Shown in pieces: positions 1 to 8,957 of a stretch of DNA of 64,000 nucleotides. The translations under genes and the position numbers were made by a program. The notes below the pieces were generated by a model. The model saw nothing but the letters and a program-made list of their open reading frames with translations, was not told where the DNA came from and did not search any database. Source of the stretch: Ipomoea triloba (taxonomy: Eukaryota > Streptophyta > Magnoliopsida > Solanales > Convolvulaceae); the NCBI RefSeq assembly GCF_003576645.1, contig NC_044924.1:28353536-28417535 (forward strand), given 5' to 3'. Numbering within the stretch: position 1 is the first letter of the stretch; every line of letters begins with the position of its first letter.

Positions 1-2053
1 GGACATCAAGTACTATAAGTTGGGGTTCTACCATAAAAATTTCAAGTGAAAAAGAGTTCGGGAACTATTTTTACCGGCTCAATCTTTCGGACTGCGCCAG
101 AAATTTTCTGGCAGTTTTAGGGTGGACGCGGCCTTGGACGCGCGTCCAACGCGCGTCCATCGACGCCAGAGTTACGGCGTTCGGCCGGACGCGGGCACGG
201 ACGCGCGTCCGCTGCGCGTCCGTGGGCGCCCAATTTCGGCGCCATTTGCCGAACGTGCGGACGCGGCTCGGACGCACGCGTCCGCTGTGCGTCCGCAGCT
301 GCGGCCAGTCGCGAGTCCGCGCGACGCGGACTCGTTTTCGACTTGTTTTTGACCAAACTTTTCCCCGATGTTTTTAATCCCGAGTATTATGATGTTTTGA
401 AAGCCTACGGGCAACCGGGTGGATTTTTGAAGACTCAAATATTACCTTTGTACATTATATCTCTTAACTTGGGAAATGTACACGTTATATGCATTGAGAT
501 GTATGTGTCAAATATGAGACTTATGTGATAAATGTGGAGTTGAAAGTGTAGGGTAGTTACACTTGATTTACTTTTGTGAAAGGATGTTAGTGGATCATCC
601 AAATGTTTTGCAAAGGAAAAGGAGAATTTGTGAATTGGGTTAAAAGGAGAATTAATTTCCGAGCATTGGGATTGACCCAAGTATGTCCAAAATATTTTCA
701 AGCAAGAAAGGGAAAAGAGTGGAAAAATGTTTTCAAACCTTAATTCTAGTAAAAGTCGTGGAGGACCTTGTTAACCTACGGGATAAAGATGAGCTTAAAG
801 TGCCTATCCCGTATGGTAGTTATGTGTATGATCATTCATACTGTGGGCGAAGTCTATTCGCCGAGTACTATATCACCCGGAAGGAAAAGAACTCCTACGG
901 GGGTGTGCACACTTAAGTATAGTCACTCTATGTTCGGGTAGGTGTCGTTCTTATGAACCTAGTGAGGCTAGCTAGGAATCATTACAACGCTCCTATAAGT
1001 CCAGGGGATCAGTATTAGACCGGGCGATGACCACTGAACCCGAGTTCAACGATCCAAGTGGTCAAAAGTGGAGAAAGACTCCAAAGGCCTCACACTTTCT
1101 ATCTAGAACTAAGTGGAATTTTGGAAAAGTGGATGTAGTTACGCTGTAGCTACGGGAAAGAAAGATGTGACAAGTTTTTAAGTACCCAAAAGTTGTGGGT
1201 GATCTCTCTTTGAAAAGTGAAAAGTGATGAGAATTTCATTATGAGGGAAAAGTTTTTCTACTAATGTGATTACAAGCAAGATGTGTGATTTATGTTTTCT
1301 ACTACTTACTAGCATGCTTAATTGTTTAATAATATATTATTGGGTATGAAAATGATTACCAAATGACCTTGTCAAAAGGAAAAATGACATGAGATGTCAT
1401 TGAATTTTGCTCATAGTGTATGCAAGTTGCTCTTTATAACTGTTGCAGGTAGAATCTTGCAGATGAGTAAGGTATAGGGTTTTCTATGTAACAATTTTTA
1501 CAAAACCTTTATTTAGTTTTGAATAACCCATGGATATCCTTACTTAGCCGTCGCGCTAACTACACTTCACCGTGTCTCTTATCAGATGTTGTCTAGCGTG
1601 GGCTCTTGTAGCCCGATGAGCGCTGAGAGCTCATCTAAGTTGTGTTTGCAGTGTTGGACTATGATGACTATGTGCAGATCCTGCTTGATGATGACTCCTG
1701 CTCCTCCTGCTCCGCCCTTTCCGAAGTATACTGTTTAGAACAACTCCTTCTTTTTGTTGTGTGAATATCTTTTGTAGCCTAGTATGGCTAACAAGATGTG
1801 AACAACCTAAACTTTCACGTTTTTGGACCCAATGGGTCGATCCTTGTATATATAGTAGTAGCTAACCTAGTTACCTTCCTTTCTTTCCGCTGCAATATAT
1901 ACGTAAAGCTTTTGTCAAGTAGAAAGCGTGTGAAACAGTTTCCTTCTTTAGCCTGTGCATCTAGAGTGGACTATTTCTGGATTTGATTGGGTTCAGTCTA
2001 GGTGTGGCGGTAACCACTCCGGATGTACGGTATAGCCGAGCCGGGGTGTTACA
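1..2053 (+). mobile_element. Right part of a Ty3/Gypsy-type LTR
   Basis: No long coding frame is present. The block ends in GGGGTGTTACA at 2053, the usual right end of plant Gypsy LTRs, and directly abuts a PMD pseudogene at 2054, which marks an insertion junction. The left end lies outside the window, so I cannot tell a solo LTR from one LTR of a full element and cannot check the target-site duplication. Bases 120-335 are very rich in CpG and carry repeated GGACGCGCGTCC-like palindromes; the rest is AT-rich. ORFs in the GC-rich part are by-products of composition. The Gypsy assignment is inferred from the terminus and length. Confidence 0.55.
120..335. repeat. CpG-rich palindromic repeat block in the LTR
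   Basis: Several short inverted motifs of the type GGACGCGCGTCC, GCGCGTCC and GGACGCACGCGTCC are packed into about 215 bp. The surrounding DNA is AT-rich. This looks like a repeated upstream block of the LTR (U3-like). Its function is not shown by the sequence. Confidence 0.7.
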
Positions 2054-2770
2054 ATGTTGGCATTCATGTCTTAAAAGCATATAGAGATCAAGTTGACAAT
2101 ATGAAAGAAGACACTCATGAGAGCACGTCTGGATGACAAAGTCGTCTTCCCTGATTTTTACGAGGTAGTAGAGTGGTACTTTCTGAACAAAGTTCTCCGT
2201 CAGTTTGAAAAATTCAAGCATCCGCGGCTAGCCAACTTCGACACCAAAGTAGACTTGCACAAGATTGATGGAAGAGGGAAAAGGGGCACAGACTAGAGCA
2301 TTAGGCACACGCAATAGTTGATAGAATGGGAAAAAGGTGAAGAAAATGTTGTGAATGGGTGATGATGATAATGACCAAACGTGGTTACAATAATATGTTA
2401 GAGCAACTTAATTTGTTTAGTTCTTTTGTTTTTTGTAAATTTTTTCAGTTATGAAGGAAAAAAAAAAAAAAAAGTTTACGCGTACCGCGATGGCATGTGG
2501 TGCGAAAATGGTGCACTAGAATGGGTTGTTTTAAATTATTTTCTAGAGGACCCCACAATAAAACCATTACTTGCAAGAGCTCAATCATCACATTTCTCTC
2601 TACTATACTCGATCTCTTTCGTCCATCTTATGTTTGGACCCACAAAAAAAAATCACAAATGGTGGTGCCCTTTAGATTGTATGGCCTGATTGCATGTCGT
2701 GTCATTACCAACCCAGTCCACCATTGATCGAGGATTCATGCCTTTAGCATCAAAATTGAAGTTGTCGAGT
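2054..2770 (+). pseudogene. PMD gene remnant, exon 2-3 part
   Basis: This segment matches exons 2 and 3 of the intact PMD gene at 17957-18582 read on its own strand. Shared words include the parts encoding LKAYRDQ, HKIDGRGK and RVITNPVH. It has in-frame stops (for example TAG in the place of the Trp codon near 2295), an inserted stretch at about 2400-2665 with a poly-A run, and its 5' side is cut off by the LTR at 2053. It cannot encode a working protein. It is the 3' portion of one copy, while the 5' portion of a different copy lies at 5285-5750, so at least two dead copies stood in direct order here. Confidence 0.85.
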
Positions 2771-3779
2771 CTGCATTTGTTGGTGTGTTGGAGTTTTTGA
2801 TTGAAATAGGTAAATTTCATTAGGAATAGACATAAATGGGGCTACTTTTTAAATTTAAACAAAAAAATGAAAAACTTTTTTGAATTGGAACTTGAGTTTC
2901 TGGTATAAAAAAAAAAATCAGGGGAGTCACTTGAGTTTGTCAAATATTTTAAAATTCTTTTTTTTTTACCTAAAATACAACAAACCCAAGTACAACTTGC
3001 ATTTGTAGTATGTATTCTCGTACGGGCCAGGACAAGCACAAGTACGACTTACATTTGTCGTGCGACATACCACAAATTTAATGCAAGTTGAAAAAAAAAA
3101 AAAAACTCTCATGCTAGTATTAAAGTTCATATACGTACATACTACTGGAAAGTTCTTCAGAAAATGTAATCAAAATTGAGTTCAAACTAAGCCATGTCCC
3201 ACTCCTTTGTCATCTCGGGTTTGCTTCTTCGTCTATGGGCTTCTTGCATCAGATGCATCCATAATGTATGGTTTCACAGTACTTCAGCAACTACAACTCA
3301 TTCTATACGTACTTCCCATTCAAGTGAATTCAATTCCCAACCTCATGCTAGCATGCACACCACATGTTTCTGAATCTGGTCGGGATTACAGGTCACCCTC
3401 AACGACTTCAGTCTATATTCAAGTTACCCTCAACAGCTTCAGTCTACATTCAGGTTACCCTCAACGGCTTCAGTCTACATTCTATGGGGCAGGACAAGAG
3501 GGTTTTGAGTCTGAGAAAAATAATGAGTGGTATTAAACAACACTACTGCTGCATGCCAATCTACTATCACAAATACAGTAACAACAGCCAATTCAAGTAG
3601 CCAAAGTGGTCATTGATTAGGGAGGTATATCAAGAATAAAGTTCCACTTGAGTTTGTCCTATGCCGTAATACATGTAGATTTTTTTTTTATTCACAAATT
3701 AAAAGAAAAAATAATGGAAAATACTACCAACCCAAATCAAGAAAAACGTTAACACAGCAAAGAAGTCATCTTCATTCTC
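2771..3779. other. Intergenic, no gene recognised
   Basis: AT-rich DNA with poly-A runs. The only clear structure is a short tandem repeat at 3389-3481. Short ORFs here have no recognisable motifs. Confidence 0.5.
3389..3481. repeat. 31-bp tandem repeat, three units
   Basis: Three consecutive 31-bp units starting at 3389, 3420 and 3451 share the core ACCCTCAACGGCTTCAGTCT with a few substitutions. It makes an apparent repetitive peptide in one frame, but there is no other support for coding. Confidence 0.85.
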
Positions 3780-5060
3780 AAAACGAATAACACACAAAAA
3801 ACGTGAGAATAACATCAGGATAAAAGAAGTTTTCCACTTATATTTTTTTAAATATTGTTTTCATAATTTTTAAATTCAAAATTTTGCTTTTATTATTAAT
3901 ACAATTTTTAATATAATGTCAAAATATACAAAATTTCTATTAACAATAAATGTAATATAGAAATTGAATTGTAAACATATAACTTGAATTTGAACTGAAT
4001 AAATAAAATAAGATTGAGAAAATATTTTCCCTACTAGTTTCCATGAGTCATTGCTTTAAATGTGTGGATTTGACATCATTTGGACAAAAATGTGTCAATT
4101 AAAAAATCTAGACTAAAACATGTAAAGTACCAATATCATTACCTTCTTTTCAGAACCCTATATGTAAAGAAGGTAATGGGACTACCTTCTTTTATTTTCT
4201 TTTGCTTTGGCCGAGATTGGCACAAAGAAGGGAATTGCATTGCCTTCTTTTCACAAGTTAAGAAGAGGTAATAGTATTGCCTTCTTTACTACTTTATATA
4301 TTAATTAATTAGAGATACAAACACCATTAATTTTTTTAATATATGTGATTATAAGATCTTCAAAGCAATTAAAGAATTGATACAGTTTGATAAGCATCCT
4401 TTGTAATTCTATATTTAACTAGAACACAACCCTTTCAATTTTTATTACTTCGAATTTGTTTTTTAAAATTTTTATTTTTTTAAATATTAATTAACAACAT
4501 AAAATTTTCAAAAAAAATAATCACATTAACAATGATTTAAAATTTTAAATTGTTGGTAGATGGATTGCATGATATTAATAATGTATTTTTAAATATTTTT
4601 ATTATGTATTTATTTATTTATTTATTTTATTGCTTGCATAAATAAGGAGAGAGAATGAGGTGATGAGAACACCTTCTCCTCCCACATGACACCTCAGCGA
4701 AAATAAATGAGGAGAGAGAAGAAGAAACCGGTCAGCTTTTTTTTTTTTTAGTAAAGAATGTAGTGTGATTACCTTCTTCTCAAAAATCCTAATGAGAAGA
4801 AGGTAATTAGGTTAGTACTTTACACATTTTGGTCCACCTTTTTGTTCCTACACATTTTTGTCTCATTCTTGTCAAATCCACACAAAAATGTCATCAACCC
4901 GTTTCCATCATATCGCTATGTACCTTTTCTTACATTTCTCTTCCATTATCTTCCCACGTATGTTTTACCCATCTAAACAACCAGCTTTGTTATATCAGGA
5001 ACATATAGTTATCAAGAGTTTCTAGTTTTCATGTGTATTGTAGAGGTAGTATAACAATGT
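3780..5060 (+). other. Duplicated PMD upstream flank, split by a transposon
   Basis: Bases 3780-4044 and 4901-5060 are the reverse-strand counterpart of 19730-20120, the DNA just upstream of the intact PMD gene. The order (flank, then exon 1 at 5285) is the same as in the intact locus. This shows that the duplication took in the upstream region and not just coding sequence. The interruption at 4045-4900 is a transposon with target-site duplication. Confidence 0.75.
4045..4900. mobile_element. Non-autonomous DNA transposon with 8-bp TSD
   Basis: An 856-bp insertion is flanked by GTTTCCAT at 4037-4044 and 4901-4908. Its ends are inverted repeats of about 50 bp sharing TGTGTGGATTTGACA and GACAAAAATGTG. 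The paralogous flank near 19860-19885 reads straight through (CTAGTTCCCATCATATC on the opposite strand), giving an empty site. There is no transposase. TSD length fits hAT or a Mutator-type with one decayed base. Confidence 0.85.
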
Positions 5061-5284
5061 TTGTGTGTCAAACATTTTTCTTTTTTTTTTTTTTTGGCTT
5101 TGTAGGACATGTGATTAATTTATGTGTATTGAATGATAGATTGAAATTAAATTGGTGAAGTGATTGGGTGCAAGGATAGGGCACTGTGTCAAATGAAAGG
5201 ATTAATACACTGGCTGCGTGTCCTCCAAATGGGTTTAATTTGGAGCTTCAAATCCTTCTGTAAAATGCAGAGATAACACCTAAC

Positions 5285-5750
5285 TAAATTTTCGACACCT
5301 CTCTTTTGATCATGACATGTCTACAAAATCCGATACTACAGATAGAGCATTCAAAAACATGAAGTCCTGCAACACATGGCCTGACTACGTATCATGCAAT
5401 TACTAAGTGGAATGTTATTTCCTAACATGTTAAACAATGCAACATGGCGGCACTATGTTTCTTAGACCACATAAGGGATAAGCAGAGTGCCAACGACTAC
5501 ATGGATAATGCTCGTGTTGGGGCAGTATTGTTTTTGCCTTGTTGTATCAAAGCATGTGCAAGGCAACCATGTGTAATGCTCGTCAAATTGGGGGTGCCCT
5601 TGTCTATTTCAATCGTGAGTTTGGGAACGTATCTCTTTATTTTCTTTGAATATACTCTCTCTCTCTCTTCCTCAGGACCTAATAGATTGACCTATAGCTG
5701 CATATATGAAATTGTACTAATCCCAAGACCTTGTGTTAAAAATTAAATGT
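5285..5750 (+). pseudogene. PMD gene remnant, exon 1 part and start of intron 1
   Basis: This matches about 19230-18780 of the intact PMD gene on its strand. Translation around 5450 gives LCFLDHIRDKQSANDY, against LCFLDHIRDLQSANGY in the intact copy. The homology starts near TCGACACCTCTC and runs past exon 1 into intron 1. Frame is lost after the GAVLFL part (GSAVLAFLYRSMCKA in the intact gene), and the N-terminal third of the protein is missing. This is a dead fragment. The surviving short ORF at 5444-5746 should not be taken as a gene. Confidence 0.85.
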
Positions 5751-6130
5751 GGTGGAATACGCACCACTCATAAAAAATAAGAAAAAAAAATAAAAAGCAG
5801 AAACATAAAAGTAAAAACTAATACAATAAAGAAGTAAATAATATTAAACTAGAAAAAAAAAAGTATTTTGTTTTTGTATTACCCGGTCAACCTTCGTAAT
5901 TTGTATTACCCGGTCCACCTTGGTCATTATCATTACCAAGGTGGACTGGAATACAAAAACAAAATAATTTTTCTAGTTTAATATTATTTACTTCTTTATT
6001 GTTTTATTTTTTTTAATTTTATGTTCCTCTTTTTTTTTTTTTTTAAATGACTGATACCTATTGGATCATATTTAATTTTTAATACAGGGGCTTGGATTAG
6101 TACAATTTTGAAATAAATTAGTATACATAT
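5700..6130. repeat. Large inverted repeat derived from PMD intron 1
   Basis: The stretch 5700-5905 and the stretch about 5930-6130 are inverted copies of each other. Paired words include TTAATATTATTTACTTC and ATTTTGTTTTTGTATTAC, and the outer parts both match intron 1 of the intact PMD gene (around 18750-18836), once in each direction. The centre holds CCGGTCCACCTTGG and its near-complement. A transcript through here would fold into a long hairpin. Confidence 0.75.
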
Positions 6131-6171
6131 ATACTTCCATTAATTTTCAGCATAATTCATCCTAGGCAAAT

Positions 6172-6862
6172 TATACTGTGCACCACGTACCTAAACGACG
6201 TTGTTTTGAGCATTGTAAACTAATCGTCCGTTTTTTTTTGGAAATCACTTTTCCCGTTTCGGCCGGTCTCTGTATTTATGTTAATATTCTGTGTATTCAA
6301 GGCAATCATTCTGTGTATTATAGGCAACCGTTCTGTGTATTATAGGCAACCGTTATGTGTATTCATGTTAGTAACACATGTTGTGATGTGTTTGTGCATT
6401 CGAATGTTTAGGAGGATGAGTTCTGTGTATTTTGTGTAAATATTATGTGTATTCATGTTATTAACATAAGTTGTGATGTGTTTGTGCATTCGAATGTTAG
6501 GAGGATGAGTTCTGTGTATTATGGGCATCAATATTCTGTGTATTATGGGCAAACATTCTGTGTATTCTAGGCAAACGTTCTGTGTATTCTATATAATGAT
6601 TATGTGTATTATAGATAATGAATTCCCTGGAGTCATTCGCGTCCACTAACATCTGTGTATTTTGTGTCAATATTCTGTGTATTTTGGGCAAACATTCTGT
6701 GTATTCTAAGCAAACGTTCTGTGTATTATAGATAATGATTATGTGTATTATAGATAATGAATTCTCTGAGTCATTCCCGTCCGCGCCTACTAACACCGAA
6801 ACGACGTCGTTCTACGTACATGGTGCACATTGCTATGTGCACCGTGGTGTAGGGTATAACGA
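6172..6862. repeat. Element with inverted ends and an internal TCTGTGTATT minisatellite
   Basis: The ends TGCACCACGTAC...AACGACGTTGTTTTGAG and AACGACGTCGTTCTACGTACATGGTGCAC are inverted repeats. Between them, about 20 copies of a degenerate 20-25 bp unit with the core TTCTGTGTATTNTAGGCAAAC or TATGTGTATTCATG are strung together. There is no protein-coding content. It looks like a non-autonomous DNA transposon whose interior is a minisatellite. Confidence 0.7.
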
Positions 6863-7502
6863 TTGTTCATCCTACTACTCAGACATAGTATTTAATTCTA
6901 ACAAGAAAACAAACACCTCCAACCAACAATCAAGCCTTCTGGATCAATTATATTGCTAGCAAGTCCTTTAACTAAATAACAGACAAGGATAAAAAAGTAA
7001 TTGCAAGCATACTATTTTAACTAACTGTGACCTTCAAAAAAAGAAACTAACTGTGTCAAACGGTGTCGTTACTCTTAACCTCTTCTTCATAGCCACTTTG
7101 TCCTCTTTCTTCTCAGAATTAGGAATTGCCCCAGGTTCATTACAATCTGTCAGACAGATGATTGTCTTCCTCATTTGCTTGGATCATAAGGAGAGGGAAA
7201 GATCAAAGAAGAGTAATAGAAGAGTCTGGAGTCGACACAAGAGCGCAACAATGCCGCAAATAGTATCAGGTTATTTCTGCAATTCATTTCTTTAATCCCA
7301 AACCCTTCACTCATTAATTTCAATGCACTAGTGGTTGGATCAGAAACTATTTTTGCTTCAGTTCAGATTAAGTCTCTGCTTTTTCTTTGTTATTGATTAG
7401 CAATCCCACCATGTGTTTGATAGAAGTCTTATGTGGAGTTTGTAATCTATATATAAAAGAAGTCTTATGTGGAGTTTGTAATCTATATATAATATCAATA
7501 TG

Positions 7503-8303
7503 AATTAATGATAATTTTGGTCCCCCGATAATGTCGTAAGTACCAAATTGGTCATCGACTATCAATTTTGACCAATTAAATTTTCAACTATTGATTTCGT
7601 AACTGATTTGGTCCTCCGTCAAACGGATCAAGGACCAATTTGGTGATTATGGAGGACCAAGTCGATTACAAAATCAATAGTTGAAGATTTAATTGGTCAA
7701 AATCAGTGTTGCAAAAATCCAGCCTAGGCGCCGGATTAATCCCCGCCTAGGCATTAGGCGCTGGTGGACCGCCTAGCGTATCACATTAAATGATGGTCTA
7801 GGCGGCTGGCCGGCTAGGCGACCGCCTGGGCCGCCTAAGCTCCGCCTAGGCCGCCAAAGCACCGCCTAGGCCGCTTAGGCGCTGACCGCCTAGGCATCGA
7901 CTAGACCGACTAGGCACCGAGTAGGCCTTCTAATCGGTCAATTAACTATTTTTCTTTTTTTTTTAATGGGTTATTTCACTCAAAACAACATCGTTTTGAG
8001 CGAAATAATCCTAAATTGTACAAACTTTAGATATTTTAGGTTAATATTTAATATTTTAGTATTAACTATTAAAGTATTATATAATTATTAATTATTAATC
8101 TTTAAAAAATTAAAAATACTTAAACAAATTTTTAAAAAATAAAAAAAAAAAAAAAAATACACGGGCGCCTAGGCGCCGATTAATCCCCGGCTAGGCATCC
8201 TAGGCGCTAGGCGCCTAGCGATTTTTTCAACCATGGTCAAAATTGATAGTCGATAACCAATTTGGTAATTACGGGAGTCGAGGGACCGAAACAGTCATTA
8301 ATT
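7503..8303. mobile_element. Foldback MITE carrying a nested hAT element
   Basis: The outer 65 bp on each side are inverted repeats (left TTTTGGTCCCCCGATAATG, right complement TTTCGGTCCCTCGACTCCC, then the shared ACCAAATTGGTNATCGACTA). An internal smaller palindrome around 7600-7690 belongs to the same element. The paralogous stretch at 17100 lacks it. The TSD is unclear because the ends run into AATTAATGA on both sides. Confidence 0.8.
7704..8235. mobile_element. hAT-type MITE with GCCTAGGC arrays
   Basis: A perfect 8-bp target-site duplication GTCAAAAT (7696-7703 and 8236-8243) flanks ends CAGTGTTGCAAAAATC and GATTTTTTCAACCATG, which are imperfect 16-bp inverted repeats. The 8-bp TSD and CA/TG ends fit the hAT superfamily. 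Near both ends the motif GCCTAGGC or CCGCCTAGGC recurs many times, the kind of subterminal array that hAT transposases bind. There is no transposase gene; the middle is AT-rich. Confidence 0.92.
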
Positions 8304-8420
8304 CTATAACTAATTTGCTTGAAAAAATCTATTGTTTGGATGTAATATGAAAGTGAGCAGATTGATTGATTGTACACTAAAAATTGAAATTTAATGTGTA
8401 ATTTATTTTCTTTAGCATCA

Positions 8421-8957
8421 TGTTTCAACTGGAAACATAATAGGAACTAATTCAGCTACATTCTGTAATTGAACCCGGAGCTTTTCAAAGATAAATGGAA
8501 GCTTGAGCTTTCCACAGCAGAAACAAAGAGAAATATAGAGAAGAAAGTAGGGAGAAATTGATGAAGAAATAGAGAGAAACATTTTTAGAATTTCATATTC
8601 AAAATCTGCATAATCTAGTGCTCCCAAAGCCGTCAAGTTTTACTTACTATAATTCATTCTTTCATACATTGTCATTGGGAAATCATGAGAGACATGTAAA
8701 TTTAGGAGTAAACACATTATACACACAATCAATCCAAATTACTGCAATATAATATAATGATGACATTTGACCCAATAAAACCAAACACAAACAAAAATAG
8801 GACATCAAGGAAATTAAAAAGAAAAGAATAAAGGCACCACACTAGACATCCAAGATTACACACACTCAGTTGAACAATCACACTTAATACATGAAAACAA
8901 CAAAGTAACCGGGGTGGATGACAACAAGAATATAAGCCCTGCACTTGATTGATTTTG
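8421..8957. other. 3' flank of the receptor-like protein gene
   Basis: AT-rich DNA downstream of the gene on the minus strand. It presumably includes its 3' UTR, but no clear polyadenylation site can be fixed. ORFs here have no recognisable domain. Confidence 0.4.

Larger units (their letters stand above)
7180..8420. repeat. Segmental duplicate of 16845-17175, interrupted by transposons
   Basis: Bases 7180-7500 match 16845-17100 (shared words GGAGTCGACACAAG, ATCAGGTTATTTCT, CCACCATGTGTTTGATAGAA). Bases 8310-8400 match 17100-17170 (shared GAAAAAATCTATTG and TTGATTGTACACTAAAAA). The 800-bp difference between the copies is the transposon at 7503-8303. I recognise no gene in either copy. Confidence 0.75.

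Noticed and set aside
71..438. Overlapping ORFs on both strands in the GC-rich LTR part
   Set aside because: Produced by the CpG-rich palindromes; the peptides are Arg/Ala/Pro low-complexity sequence with no motif.
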